Assembly (NCBI RefSeq): GCF_900110225.1 | Contig: NZ_FOCW01000002.1 | Location: forward strand, 62,001-126,000 | Direction: 5' to 3' | Origin: Allobrachymonas denitrificans DSM 15123 | GTDB taxonomy: Bacteria > Pseudomonadota > Gammaproteobacteria > Burkholderiales > Burkholderiaceae_C | Length of the DNA: 64,000 nt | In this document: one piece after another, positions 8,902 to 17,930 of the stretch | Numbering within the stretch: the stretch's first letter is position 1 | Layout of the letters: each line of letters begins with the position of its first letter | Translations under genes and position numbers: made by a program | The notes under the pieces: generated by a model | Seen by the model: the letters and a program-made list of their open reading frames with translations, nothing else | Told to the model about the DNA's origin: nothing | The model's database searches: none

Positions 8902-9606
8902 ATGAGATTGCAGCCAAGAATCCTGGTCGTCGAAGATGAGGCCTCCATTGCCGAGCTGATCGCCGTCAACCTGCGCCACAACGGTTACCAGATCACCTGG
9001 GCCACTGATGGCAAGGGCGCCCAGCGCGAACTCGACGAACACCTGCCTGACCTGATCCTGCTCGACTGGATGCTGCCTGGCGAGAGCGGTCTGCTGCTGG
9101 CCAAGCGCTGGCGTGCAGATCCGCGTACCAAGGGGGTGCCCATCATCATCCTGACCGCGCGTGGCGACGAAAACGACCGCGTGGCGGGTCTGGATGTGGG
9201 TGCGGATGACTACATTACCAAGCCGTTCTCCACCAAGGAGCTGCTGGCGCGCATCCGTGCGGTGCTGCGCCGCCGCGCTCCCGAACCGGAGAGCACGGTG
9301 CTGGAGCTGGGCAAGCTGTCGCTCGACACCGGCACCTACCGCGTGCATTATGATGACCAGCCCATCAAGCTGGGCCCGACCGAGTTCAAGCTGCTGCATT
9401 ACCTCATGAAAAACGCCGAGCGCGTGCACAGCCGGGCGCAGTTGCTGGATCGTGTCTGGGGCGACCATGTGTTCATCGAGGAGCGCACCGTGGACGTCCA
9501 CGTCAAGCGTCTGCGTGAATCCATGGGTGCAGCATCGTCCATGGTCGAGACAGTGCGTGGCGCAGGCTACCGCATCACTGCCCTGACGGACTCACCGGTG
9601 CGCTGA
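8902..9606 (+). CDS. phoB: Phosphate regulon response regulator PhoB
   Basis: OmpR/PhoB-type transcription factor of 234 residues. Receiver domain at residues 5-120 with the acidic pair Glu11-Asp12, phosphoacceptor Asp55 in LILLDWMLPG, and Lys in ITKPFS. A winged-helix DNA-binding domain follows (GPTEFKLLHYL, RTVDVHVKRLRE, TVRGAGYRI). The ATG at 8902 is chosen because it gives the standard N-terminus; the open frame runs upstream into phoU. It should bind the PHO boxes at 2890, 4131 and 4162. The phoR gene follows after 180 bases that include a GCCGGA/TCCGGC hairpin (9753-9767). Confidence 0.96.
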   Translation: MRLQPRILVVEDEASIAELIAVNLRHNGYQITWATDGKGAQRELDEHLPDLILLDWMLPGESGLLLAKRWRADPRTKGVPIIILTARGDENDRVAGLDVGADDYITKPFSTKELLARIRAVLRRRAPEPESTVLELGKLSLDTGTYRVHYDDQPIKLGPTEFKLLHYLMKNAERVHSRAQLLDRVWGDHVFIEERTVDVHVKRLRESMGAASSMVETVRGAGYRITALTDSPVR

Positions 9607-9786
9607 GCACCGTCTGCCAGCCACTGCCTTCGCATGTGCAGGGACTGGTACCATCGAAAGCCCTTGCCGATGAGTGCAAGGACTGTTTGCAGAAGGTCGC
9701 TGCGTGTCGCGGGCTCCATGCCCGGGCCCGCACGGCCTTCATTTCTTTTGTTGCCGGAGAATCCGGCGTCCTGAGCGGTTGTTGAC

Positions 9787-11205
9787 ATGAACTGGCGCAT
9801 CACTTGGTTGGTCGTTTCCCACGTCATCGGGGTCGGATTGGGCTGGTGGCTGGCCTTTCGCCGTGGCGATCTGATGGGCGGGCTGATTGCCCTGTTCGTG
9901 ATGGCGGCGGTGGCTGTCAGCTGGCTGGTGTGGGATAACTTCCTGGGCTACCGCGTGATGCGCTGGATGCGCCGCGGCATGCCTGACCCGCTGCCCTGGG
10001 CCCCCAACCTGTGGGGGGAAGTGGTGGAGGTCTCGCGCCGCAACCAGCGCCGCATGACGCGCAAGACGCAGGAAGCGGAAGAGAAGCTGCAGGTGTTTCT
10101 GGAGGCGCTGCAGGCCTCGCCCATCGGCGTGGTGCTGCTGGACGAGGTGGGCCGCATGGAGTGGTTCAACCTGGTGGCGTCCGAGCATTTCGGCTTCAAC
10201 GGGCCTTCCGATTTCGGCCAGCACATCATCAACTTGGTGCGCGACCCGCAGTTCGTCAAGTACTGGGTGCAGCAGCAGACCGGCAATGGTGTGGTGATTC
10301 CCGGCCGCACGCATACGGCACAGCGCCCGGTGCGGCTGACCGTGCAGTTCTTCCCGTATGGCCAGGGCAAGCGCCTGCTGCTGTCGCGCGATGTGACGGC
10401 TGTGGAGCAGTCCGAGCGCATGCGCCGCGATTTCGTGGCCAACGTGTCGCACGAGATCCGCACGCCGCTGACGGTGCTTTCCGGCTTTGTCGAAACCATG
10501 CAGAGCCTGCCGCTCAGCGCCGAGGAAAACGGGCGCTATCTCGAACTGATGGCGCAGCAGGCGCACCGCATGCAGGGTCTGGTGCAGGATCTGCTGATGC
10601 TCTCCAGCCTGGAGGGCAGTCCCCATCCGGATCTGTCCGAGCGCGTGGACATGGCATCGCTGATACGGCAGTGCGTGGACGATGCCTCCGCGCTGTCGGA
10701 AGTGCTGGCGGTGGATGCTGGCGAACCGGCGCACCGGATCCGTGCGGAAATCCTGGCGCCGGATGCCCAGCTGGCAGGCAGCCGGGCCGAGGTGCAGAGC
10801 GCCATCAGCAACCTGCTCAGCAATGCCGTGCGCTACACGCCGTTTGGTGGCGAGGTGGTGGCCAGCCTGCGCCTGCTGCCGGACGGTGGCATGCAGGTGG
10901 CCGTGCGCGACAGCGGGCCAGGCATTGCGCGCGAGCATCTGCCGCGTGTGACCGAGCGCTTCTATCGCGTTGATCGCAGCCGCTCCCGCGAAACAGGGGG
11001 AACGGGTCTGGGGCTGGCTATTGTCAAGCACATTGCGCAGCGCCATGGTGCCCAGCTGATCATCGACAGCGAGATCGGTTGCGGCTCGACATTTGCACTG
11101 GATTTCCCCGAGCAGCGGACCTACGATCCGGATGCGCCCAACGCCGTTCAGCGCCCCCAGGAGAGCGAATCTGCCCCGGTGGCGGCGCCTGACGTTCCTC
11201 TCTGA
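9787..11205 (+). CDS. phoR: Phosphate regulon sensor kinase PhoR
   Basis: Membrane histidine kinase of 472 residues that phosphorylates PhoB when phosphate is scarce. Two N-terminal membrane segments (about residues 5-20 and 30-48) with almost no periplasmic loop are typical of PhoR, which senses through PstCAB-PhoU rather than an external ligand. A PAS domain spans about 97-200. His222 lies in the H-box NVSHEIRTPLT. N-box, G1 and G2 motifs follow (NAVRYTPFG, DSGPGI, GTGLGLAIVKH). The last 30 residues are Pro/Ala-rich. The gene converges on the MATE gene with only 24 bases between stop codons, which contain a GCTGCC/GGCAGC hairpin (11212-11226). Confidence 0.95.
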   Translation: MNWRITWLVVSHVIGVGLGWWLAFRRGDLMGGLIALFVMAAVAVSWLVWDNFLGYRVMRWMRRGMPDPLPWAPNLWGEVVEVSRRNQRRMTRKTQEAEEKLQVFLEALQASPIGVVLLDEVGRMEWFNLVASEHFGFNGPSDFGQHIINLVRDPQFVKYWVQQQTGNGVVIPGRTHTAQRPVRLTVQFFPYGQGKRLLLSRDVTAVEQSERMRRDFVANVSHEIRTPLTVLSGFVETMQSLPLSAEENGRYLELMAQQAHRMQGLVQDLLMLSSLEGSPHPDLSERVDMASLIRQCVDDASALSEVLAVDAGEPAHRIRAEILAPDAQLAGSRAEVQSAISNLLSNAVRYTPFGGEVVASLRLLPDGGMQVAVRDSGPGIAREHLPRVTERFYRVDRSRSRETGGTGLGLAIVKHIAQRHGAQLIIDSEIGCGSTFALDFPEQRTYDPDAPNAVQRPQESESAPVAAPDVPL

Positions 11206-11229
11206 GGGAAGGCTGCCGGGGGCAGCGCG

Positions 11230-12585
11230 TCAATCCGCTTGTTCGGCCTTGGCCACGCGCCGCAGCAGCAACAGGAACACGGCAGCCACCAGTCCCATGG
11301 CCAGGGCACTCATGCCCCAGAAAGCCTGCGGGCCGGCCCAGCCACGTGCCAGCGGCAGATGGCCGTAGGCCAGCAGATAGCCGACGCCGATGCCGATGCC
11401 CCACAGCAGCACGGTGTAGATTGCCGTGGGTGCGGTGACCACGTGGTAGCAGCGCAGCAGGAACAGGGCCATGACCTGCATCGCATCGGCCAGATGGTAG
11501 AGCGCAACCAGCAGCAGCAGGCTGGCAGCCAGGCCGGCCACTGACGCCTGTTGCACGTACAGGCGCGCCAGCGGTTCACGCAGCAGCGCCAGCAGCAGGG
11601 CAGCCAGCGCGGCACTGGTGGCGGCAACCAGCAGGCCGCTGCGCAGGGCCTGTACGGCGTTGTCGGGCTGGCGTGCGCCGCGCCAGTAGCTCACGCGTGC
11701 GCTGGTGGCGATGGCCAGCGAAAGCGGCCACATGAACAGGACAGCGGCGAGGTTGCTGGCAATCTGCTGGGCGGCCGCTGCCGTGGTGCCCATGGGCGCG
11801 ACCAGCAGCGACATCATGGTGAAGGCCGTGACCTCGACCCAGATGGCAATGCTGCTGGGCAGGCCGAGATGCACGAAGCTGCGCAATTCGGCCCAATCCG
11901 GGCGCTCGATGCGTTGCCAGACCTGATACGGGCGGTAGGAACGATCGCGCCGCAGCAGCAGGCCCATGAGCGCCAGCAGGACGACATGGGTGATGAAGGT
12001 GGCGAGGGCGCAACCGGGCAGGCCCATGGCGGGCACGCCCAGTCCGCCAAAGGTGAACCAGATCGAGAGGGGGATTTTCAGCAGCAGGCCGCCGGCCTGC
12101 AGGCCGGTGACCCACTGGGGCCGGCCAATGCTCTGGCTGAAGGTGTTGAAGACGCGGGCCAGCAGCGCCAGTGGCAGCGTCAGTGCCTGGATGGCGAGGT
12201 AATCGCTCACGACCGGCTGGAGGGCGGCAGGTACTCCTACCAGCCGCATGATGGGACCGCCCTGCAGCAGCACGGCCATGCCCAGCACCGCGCAGACTGC
12301 CGTGACATGGAGTGACTGGCGCACGCTGTAACCCAGACGCAGTGGCTTGCCGGCGCCGTGCAGCTGCGCCCAGATCGGCAGCAGGGCCTGCACGAAGCCT
12401 TGCAGGCCCACGTAGATGCTGATGTAGATGGCAGTGCCGACCGACAGGGCCGCCAGTGCTTCGGGGGCGAAACGGCCGGCGACGAGGGTGTCGGTGATGG
12501 CGAAGGCCATCACCGCCAGCTGCCCCACCCAGATGGTGGCCGCATGGCTTCCGATGGCACGCAGGTCGAACAGGCGGAGGAACAT
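11230..12585 (-). CDS. MATE family multidrug/toxin efflux transporter
   Basis: Polytopic inner-membrane protein of 451 residues with about twelve membrane segments in two similar halves, matching MatE/NorM-type cation-coupled exporters (early segment IWVGQLAVMAFAITDTLVAG, then LSVGTAIYISIYVGLQGFVQ). The ATG at 12585 has an AGGCGGAGGAAC purine stretch directly upstream. It begins 21 bases after the end of the GT39-like gene, so the two are probably one operon. The substrate cannot be read from the sequence. Drug export is the family default; the neighbouring transferase would also fit a lipid-linked sugar or lipid substrate, though that is speculative. Confidence 0.85.
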   Translation of the reverse strand: MFLRLFDLRAIGSHAATIWVGQLAVMAFAITDTLVAGRFAPEALAALSVGTAIYISIYVGLQGFVQALLPIWAQLHGAGKPLRLGYSVRQSLHVTAVCAVLGMAVLLQGGPIMRLVGVPAALQPVVSDYLAIQALTLPLALLARVFNTFSQSIGRPQWVTGLQAGGLLLKIPLSIWFTFGGLGVPAMGLPGCALATFITHVVLLALMGLLLRRDRSYRPYQVWQRIERPDWAELRSFVHLGLPSSIAIWVEVTAFTMMSLLVAPMGTTAAAAQQIASNLAAVLFMWPLSLAIATSARVSYWRGARQPDNAVQALRSGLLVAATSAALAALLLALLREPLARLYVQQASVAGLAASLLLLVALYHLADAMQVMALFLLRCYHVVTAPTAIYTVLLWGIGIGVGYLLAYGHLPLARGWAGPQAFWGMSALAMGLVAAVFLLLLRRVAKAEQAD

Positions 12586-12606
12586 GCGGTACGGCTGCCT
12601 GCCCCG

Positions 12607-14370
12607 TCAGCGCTGGACGCGGGCGAAAACGTGGAGAGATTCGCGCGGATCGGTGGGGCGTCCGACCACGTCCTGCAGCGACCACTGTGTCATGTCGTAC
12701 ACGTGCGGCAGGATGGGCACCGAGGCCACATCGGCCACCAGCCAGTCGCATTGCGCAGCAGCATCGCGGTCGCGCGTGAGCGTGGCCGTGCTGTAGTAGC
12801 GCAGGGCGCTGATCTGGGCATCATCCAGTCCGTAGATGGCGGTGCAGCCGGTGTGGGTGGGCTTGGAGCTGAGCAGGGTGGCGATTTCCGTGCCCACGAA
12901 GGCGTAGCTGCGTGCGTGGTTGATGGCGGGCATCCACAGCGAGGTGAGCAGCACCCAGCTCAGGGTCACGCCACCGGCCGGCAGGATCATGCTTTTCCAG
13001 ATGGCGGGGCGCAGGCGCTTGGTGCGCCAGCGCACCAGGAAAATCCAGCCCAGCGTGGCGAACAGGCCGAGCAGGAATTGCGGCCAGTCGAACGGGGGCA
13101 GGTAGCCGTGCAGCTGCTTGTCGATCTGGCGCAGGGCGGTAGCCGGTGCGCCGACATGCATGGCGATCCACATGAACCACAGATAGCCCGCTGCCAGCGT
13201 GAAGAAGATCAGCGTGAACCAGTCGATGAAGGCGCTGGCGCTGCGGCGGAAGGTGGGCAGGGCAAAGGCGGCCAGGGCGGCAAAGGCGGGGAAGCCGAGC
13301 AGCAGCGTGGTTTCCGGACGCTCGCCAACCCAGCCGCCGGCGCTGCAGATCAGGCCGAGGCCAAGCGGCAGGGCGATATGGCGGTCAGGCCTGCCCTGGC
13401 GCCAGTGGGTGCGCCAGCGCCAGAGCGTCCAGAGAATCATGGGCCACACCGGCCAAGTGAACCACAGGTGCATGCGGATCAGGTTGCGCCATTCGATCCA
13501 GCGCGCGGGCATGCGCTCGATGCGCCAGCGCCAGAGATCCAGCCCGGTGGCAAGCAGCGCACAGACGACCGTCAGCAGCACCAGTCCCAGCAGCCAGCGC
13601 CGGCGACGCCGTTGCAGGGCGGCACTGGCATCGGGATCGGTCTCGTAGCCGTCGCTTTCGTGCAGCGCGCTCCAGTCGCGCTGGCCGGTGGCCAGTACCA
13701 GAATGCCGAGCAGGCCGAACAGGATGGCCAGGGAGGGCGCGCCGGACAGGGTGAGGCCCACCAGCCCCAGCGTGCCCAGCAGGGCAGGCATCCAGTAACG
13801 ATAGGCCAGGGCGGCCATGGCGTACAGCGTCAGCGCGGAGAAGCAGAGCTGGGCCAGTGCCGGGCTGACTTCGTGGCTGGGCTGAGCCAGGCCCAGACAG
13901 GCGAGAAAGGCCAACAGACCCCCGTCGGCAATGGCACGGGCGTAGTCCGTGGGGCGGGCCTCGCCGCCAAAGGCGAAGCTGACCGGCTGGGCCTGCGGAC
14001 TGCGCGCCAGGTAATAGATGCCGTACCAGATCGCAAGCAGGGTGAGCACCAGCAGACCGGCGAAGACCACGCGCACCGAGAAGAAGGGGGAGCCGCCCGA
14101 AGGCGTGAGCTGGATTGCCCAGGCGCCCAGCCAGTAGGGCAGCAGGGCATCGAAGTGGGCCGATTCGCCCAGCAGGCCGGGCGCCCACCAGCTGGTCTGC
14201 CCGCGGGCCAGTTCGAGCATGTAGCCGAAACTGGTCAGATCCACCCGTTTCCAGGGATCGCGCCAAAGAAAACCGGCCAGCACGTAGATGGCGCAGAACA
14301 GCAGCAAGCCCCAGCGTGGCAGTCTGCGCACGCCGTCCTGGGAGACGATGGCGGGGGTGGGAGCGTTCAC
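12607..14370 (-). CDS. GT39-like (ArnT/PMT type) membrane glycosyltransferase
   Basis: Large inner-membrane protein of about 587 residues with roughly 11-13 membrane segments and a soluble C-terminal domain. The first loop (RVDLTSFGYMLELARGQTSW) aligns in position with the acidic catalytic loop of PMT/ArnT enzymes, which move sugars from a polyprenyl-phosphate carrier to lipid or protein. The similarity is weak, and the usual Asp-Glu pair is reduced to one Asp. The start is uncertain: GTG at 14370 gives a plausible N-terminus but has no clear ribosome binding site, and the frame is open further up to a TTG at 14466. It lies just upstream of the MATE gene. The acceptor is unknown. Confidence 0.7.
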   Translation of the reverse strand: MNAPTPAIVSQDGVRRLPRWGLLLFCAIYVLAGFLWRDPWKRVDLTSFGYMLELARGQTSWWAPGLLGESAHFDALLPYWLGAWAIQLTPSGGSPFFSVRVVFAGLLVLTLLAIWYGIYYLARSPQAQPVSFAFGGEARPTDYARAIADGGLLAFLACLGLAQPSHEVSPALAQLCFSALTLYAMAALAYRYWMPALLGTLGLVGLTLSGAPSLAILFGLLGILVLATGQRDWSALHESDGYETDPDASAALQRRRRRWLLGLVLLTVVCALLATGLDLWRWRIERMPARWIEWRNLIRMHLWFTWPVWPMILWTLWRWRTHWRQGRPDRHIALPLGLGLICSAGGWVGERPETTLLLGFPAFAALAAFALPTFRRSASAFIDWFTLIFFTLAAGYLWFMWIAMHVGAPATALRQIDKQLHGYLPPFDWPQFLLGLFATLGWIFLVRWRTKRLRPAIWKSMILPAGGVTLSWVLLTSLWMPAINHARSYAFVGTEIATLLSSKPTHTGCTAIYGLDDAQISALRYYSTATLTRDRDAAAQCDWLVADVASVPILPHVYDMTQWSLQDVVGRPTDPRESLHVFARVQR

Positions 14371-14487
14371 GTGATGGTGCTGCGTGGTGGTGAGCCGTGG
14401 GGCTTTTGCTGAGAGTGTAACGGGGACCGGACGACAGCTTGACGCTGCAATGGCAAATGATTGCAAAACCGGAACCCGACAACGAAA

Positions 14488-14509
14488 AAAGCAGCCCGCA
14501 GGCTGCTTT
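14488..14509 (-). terminator. Intrinsic terminator of rpmE2
   Basis: Hairpin GCAGCC-TGCG-GGCTGC extended by A-T pairs, followed on the minus strand by six or more T residues. It lies about 20 bases after the stop of the L31 gene. Because of the flanking A-tract it could also act on plus-strand transcripts. Confidence 0.9.
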
Positions 14510-14529
14510 CTCGACTGGCGCGAAGTGGA

Positions 14530-14778
14530 TTACTTCTTGCCGTAGCGGTTGCGGAAGCGCTCCACGCGGCCGCCCATGTTGTCCACGGACTTCTGGGTAC
14601 CGGTATAGAAGGGGTGCGATTCGCTGGAAGTGTCCAGCTTGAACAGCGGCAGCTCGCGGCCGTCGTCCAGCTTGATGGTTTCGCGCGTGTTCACGCAGGA
14701 ACGGGTGATGATCTGGTAGCCGTTGGACAGGTCAACGAAGCAGACTTCACGGTAGTTGGGGTGGATGCCTTCTTTCAT
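14530..14778 (-). CDS. rpmE2: 50S ribosomal protein L31, type B
   Basis: Ribosomal protein of 82 residues starting [17 protein letters not shown]. It has the extra internal stretch ([20 protein letters not shown]) that marks type B L31. Only two cysteines are present (13 and 28), so the CxxC zinc site of the type A protein is missing; this is the zinc-independent form. The ATG at 14778 follows AAGGAATTCCC. A strong promoter lies about 70 bases upstream and a clean terminator follows, so the gene is a single transcription unit. In many bacteria such C-minus L31 copies are induced when zinc is scarce; no Zur box was recognised here. Confidence 0.96.
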   Translation of the reverse strand: MKEGIHPNYREVCFVDLSNGYQIITRSCVNTRETIKLDDGRELPLFKLDTSSESHPFYTGTQKSVDNMGGRVERFRNRYGKK

Positions 14779-14847
14779 GGGAATTCCTTGTGTCGTTGCG
14801 GTAGCCGTGCCAGCCCGTCTGACATACTTTCCGCGAACTAATCTGGC

Positions 14848-14877
14848 ATTATCCCATGAGGCAACACTTTATGTAAA
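14848..14877 (-). promoter_or_regulatory. Sigma-70 type promoter for rpmE2
   Basis: On the minus strand TTTACA (-35, 14872-14877) and GATAAT (-10, 14848-14853) are separated by 18 bases. The start of transcription would lie near 14841, giving a leader of about 60 bases before the rpmE2 ATG. Confidence 0.7.
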
Positions 14878-14993
14878 GCCCCGTGATGCGAACCGGCTGA
14901 TTCTGGGAAAATACGGTTGATCTGTCACTGCCCTGCGACGCTGCGGGGGTGGCATCCTGTTTCATTACTGCATCACCAACAAAGGAACTCAGC

Positions 14994-15980
14994 ATGGGTC
15001 AAGCCATCCGCATCGGCATCGCCGGCCACGGCAACCTGGGCCGCGGCGTCGAAGCCGCCATCGCCCGCAACCCCGACATGGAACTGGTCGGCATCTACAC
15101 GCGCCGCCCGCCCGAGCAGGTGCAGCCGGTTACGGCCGGCGCTGCGGTGTTCGGCATGGACGCACTGGCGCAGCACGCCGACCGCATCGACGTGCTGATC
15201 CTGTGCGGCGGCTCCAAGGAAGACCTGCCGCAGCAGGGTCCGGAACTGGCTGCGCTGTTCAACACGGTGGACAGCTTCGACACGCATGCGCGCATTCCCG
15301 AGTACTTCGCTGCCGTGGACGCGCCGGCGCGCGCCAACGGCAAGACGGCGCTGATTTCCGCCGGCTGGGATCCGGGCATGTTCTCGATCAACCGCGTGAT
15401 CGGCGAAGCGCTGCTGCCCGAGGGCGCCACCTACACCTTCTGGGGCAAGGGCCTGAGCCAGGGACATTCGGATGCGATCCGTCGTGTGCCGGGTGTGGCG
15501 GGTGGTGTGCAATACACGCTGCCGGTGGAAGAGGCGGTGGAGCGCGTGCGCAGCGGCGAGCGCCCCGAGCTGACCACGCGCGAGAAGCACCGTCGTGACT
15601 GCTACGTGGTGCTGAAGGAAGGTGCCGATGCCGAAGCCGTGCGCGAGGCCATCGTGACCATGCCGCACTACTTTGACGAATACGACACCACGGTCAACTT
15701 CATCAGCGCCGAGGAGCTGCGCCGCGATCACGCGGCCATGCCGCATGGCGGCTTCGTGATCCGCAGCGGCAACACCTCGGTCGAGAATGCCCAGGTGATC
15801 GAGTACGGCCTGAAGCTGGGCAGCAACCCCGAGTTCACCTCCAGCGTGCTGGTGGCCTATGCGCGTGCCGTGCATCGCATGCACCAGCAGGGCGACGTGG
15901 GTGCCAAGACGGTGTTCGATGTGGCGCCGGGCCTGCTGTCGCCCAAGAGCGCAGAGCAGCTGCGCGCCGAACAGCTGTAA
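14994..15980 (+). CDS. ddh: meso-Diaminopimelate dehydrogenase
   Basis: NADPH-dependent enzyme that makes meso-diaminopimelate in one step from tetrahydrodipicolinate, ammonia and NADPH, a shortcut in lysine and peptidoglycan precursor synthesis. The 328-residue length fits the family. The N-terminus reads IGIAGHGNLGRGVE, the Rossmann dinucleotide loop typical of Ddh. The substrate region is recognisable (LCGGSKEDLPQQGPE, VDSFDTHARIPEYF, SAGWDPGMFS). The ATG at 14994 follows AAAGGAACTCAGC. A strong terminator ends the gene. Ddh is patchy in Proteobacteria, so this gene is either an alternative to or a replacement for the succinylase pathway, whose genes are not in the window. Confidence 0.93.
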   Translation: MGQAIRIGIAGHGNLGRGVEAAIARNPDMELVGIYTRRPPEQVQPVTAGAAVFGMDALAQHADRIDVLILCGGSKEDLPQQGPELAALFNTVDSFDTHARIPEYFAAVDAPARANGKTALISAGWDPGMFSINRVIGEALLPEGATYTFWGKGLSQGHSDAIRRVPGVAGGVQYTLPVEEAVERVRSGERPELTTREKHRRDCYVVLKEGADAEAVREAIVTMPHYFDEYDTTVNFISAEELRRDHAAMPHGGFVIRSGNTSVENAQVIEYGLKLGSNPEFTSSVLVAYARAVHRMHQQGDVGAKTVFDVAPGLLSPKSAEQLRAEQL

Positions 15981-16018
15981 GCTTGCGGGGGCACGCCAGT
16001 GCCCCTTGACCAGCACAG

Positions 16019-16046
16019 AGGGGCCCCATGGGCCCCTGTTTTTTTT
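16019..16046 (+). terminator. Intrinsic terminator after ddh, touching the next gene's ribosome binding site
   Basis: Eight-base stem AGGGGCCC/GGGCCCCT with loop CAT, followed by G and eight T residues. The GGAG ribosome binding site of the DUF924 gene begins at the end of the T-tract, and its ATG follows 11 bases after the tract. The hairpin may be an attenuator rather than a simple terminator. Confidence 0.9.
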
Positions 16047-16056
16047 GGAGATGAGC

Positions 16057-16599
16057 ATGATCTGTCCCGCCGATGTGATTGATTTCTGGTTCCGCGAGAC
16101 CGCGCCACGCCAGTGGTGGACCAAGGACGAAGGGTTCGATGCCACCGTGCGCGAGCGCTTTGCTGCGCTGCATGCTGCAGCGGCGCAGGGCGAGCTGTTT
16201 GCCTGGCGCACGACGGCGGAGGGCCGGCTGGCCGAGATCATCGTGCTGGACCAGTTCTCGCGCAATCTGCACCGGGACGATGCCGGCGCGTTTGCGCAGG
16301 ACGCCATGGCGCTGGTGCTCGCGCAGGAGGCCGTGGCCCAGGGGGTGGATCAGCAATTGCCGGTGATGCAGCGGCATTTTCTCTACATGCCGTACATGCA
16401 CAGCGAATCGGCGCTGATCCAGGTGGAGGCAGAAAAACTGTTCCGGGAGCTGGGGCTGGAGGAAACCTACGCCATTGCGCTGCGGCACAAGGAGATCGTG
16501 GACCGCTTTGGGCGCTATCCGCATCGCAATGCGATGCTGGGGCGGATGTCGACGGCGGAGGAGATCGACTTTCTGCGGCAGCCGGGTTCGAGTTTCTGA
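16057..16599 (+). CDS. DUF924 family protein
   Basis: Cytoplasmic protein of 180 residues, all helical in appearance, of the DUF924 (COG3803) family. Conserved blocks seen: VIDFWFRETAPRQWWTKDEG, LAEIIVLDQFSRNLHRDDA, FLYMPYMHSES, and the C-terminal RFGRYPHRNAMLGR. The biochemical role of the family is not established; TPR-like folding has been proposed. Start at 16057 because GGAG lies seven bases upstream; the ATG at 16051 touches the GGAG and is less likely. There is no room for a promoter between the ddh terminator and this gene. Its transcription must come from readthrough or from inside ddh. Confidence 0.88.
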   Translation: MICPADVIDFWFRETAPRQWWTKDEGFDATVRERFAALHAAAAQGELFAWRTTAEGRLAEIIVLDQFSRNLHRDDAGAFAQDAMALVLAQEAVAQGVDQQLPVMQRHFLYMPYMHSESALIQVEAEKLFRELGLEETYAIALRHKEIVDRFGRYPHRNAMLGRMSTAEEIDFLRQPGSSF

Positions 16600-16618
16600 T
16601 CGCTCCCCCACAAACACA

Positions 16619-16640
16619 AAGACCCGCCGAGGCGGGTCTT
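16619..16640. terminator. Bidirectional terminator between DUF924 gene and rho
   Basis: AAGACCCGCC-GA-GGCGGGTCTT, a 10-bp inverted repeat with A-rich and T-rich flanks, lies between the convergent stops of the DUF924 gene (16599) and rho (16668). It can act on both strands. Confidence 0.8.
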
Positions 16641-16667
16641 GTGTCGTGTGCCGATGGCGTGGGAGGC

Positions 16668-17930
16668 TTAGCCGCCCTTGCGCATCATGTCGAAGAACTC
16701 GTGGTTGTTCTTGGTCTGCTTCATGCTCTTGAGCACCAGTTCCATCGCCTCGATTTCGTCCATGTTGTACATGAACTGGCGCAGGATGCGGGTCTTTTGC
16801 AGGATCTCGGGCGGCAGCAGCAGTTCCTCGCGGCGGGTGCCGCTGCGGTTGAGCTGGATGGCCGGGAAGATGCGCTTTTCGTACAGGCGGCGGTCCAGGT
16901 GGATTTCGCTGTTGCCGGTACCCTTGAACTCCTCGAAGATCACCTCATCCATGCGGCTGCCGGTATCGATCAGCGCGGTGGCGATGATGGTCAGCGAGCC
17001 GCCTTCCTCGATCTTGCGTGCGGCACCAAAGAAGCGCTTGGGGCGTTGCAGCGCATTGGCATCGACACCGCCGGACAGCACCTTGCCGGAGGAGGGCACG
17101 ACGTTGTTGTAGGCGCGGGCCAGGCGCGTGATGGAATCCAGCAGGATCACCACGTCTTTCTTGAGCTCGACCAGACGCTTGGCGCGTTCGATCACCATCT
17201 CGGCTACGTGCACGTGGCGGGTGGCGGGCTCGTCGAAGGTGGAGGCAATAATCTCGCCCTTGACGGAGCGCTGCATCTCGGTCACTTCCTCGGGGCGCTC
17301 GTCCACCAGCAGCACCATCAGGTGCACGTCCGGGTGGTTGGCGGTGATGGAGTGGGCGATGCTCTGCATCATCATGGTCTTGCCGCTCTTGGGCGGGGCC
17401 ACGATCAGGGCGCGCTGGCCGCGGCCGATGGGGGCGATGATGTCGATCACGCGGCCGGTGATGTTCTCCTCGCTCTTGATGTCGCGCTCGAGCTTCATCT
17501 GCTGCGTGGGGAACAGCGGCGTGAGGTTCTCGAACATCACCTTGTGCTTGTTCGCCTCGGGCGGCAGGCCGTTGATCTTGTCCAGCTTGTTCAGGGCAAA
17601 GTAGCGCTCACCGTCCTTGGGCGTGCGCACTTCGCCCTCGACCATGTCGCCGGTGTGCAGGTTGAAGCGGCGCACCTGGCTGGGGCTGATGTAGATGTCG
17701 TCGGTGCTGGCGGTGTAGCTGCTGTCCGGGTTGCGCAGGAAACCGAAGCCGTCGGGCAGGATTTCCAGCACGCCGTCGGCAAACACCTGTTCGCCGGCGC
17801 GGGCGCGCTTCTTGATGATGGCGGACATCAGCTCCTGCTTGCGCATGCGGCCGGTGTTCTCGATCTCGAGTTCTTCGGCCTGTTTCAGCACTTCGGAGAC
17901 GTGCAGCGCCTTGAGTTCGTTCAGATGCAT
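16668..17930 (-). CDS. rho: Transcription termination factor Rho
   Basis: Hexameric RNA-dependent ATPase that ends transcription at unstructured C-rich RNA. 420 residues, the usual length. N-terminal Rho_N helices ([20 protein letters not shown]) are followed by the cold-shock-like RNA-binding domain with [15 protein letters not shown]. The ATPase core has Walker A PPKSGKT in [18 protein letters not shown], Walker [18 protein letters not shown], and the Q/R-loop region [23 protein letters not shown] at 17930. A 328-base leader separates it from trxA upstream, with a TATAAT -10 element at 18134-18139. Rho commonly controls its own gene through such leaders. Confidence 0.98.
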   Translation of the reverse strand: MHLNELKALHVSEVLKQAEELEIENTGRMRKQELMSAIIKKRARAGEQVFADGVLEILPDGFGFLRNPDSSYTASTDDIYISPSQVRRFNLHTGDMVEGEVRTPKDGERYFALNKLDKINGLPPEANKHKVMFENLTPLFPTQQMKLERDIKSEENITGRVIDIIAPIGRGQRALIVAPPKSGKTMMMQSIAHSITANHPDVHLMVLLVDERPEEVTEMQRSVKGEIIASTFDEPATRHVHVAEMVIERAKRLVELKKDVVILLDSITRLARAYNNVVPSSGKVLSGGVDANALQRPKRFFGAARKIEEGGSLTIIATALIDTGSRMDEVIFEEFKGTGNSEIHLDRRLYEKRIFPAIQLNRSGTRREELLLPPEILQKTRILRQFMYNMDEIEAMELVLKSMKQTKNNHEFFDMMRKGG

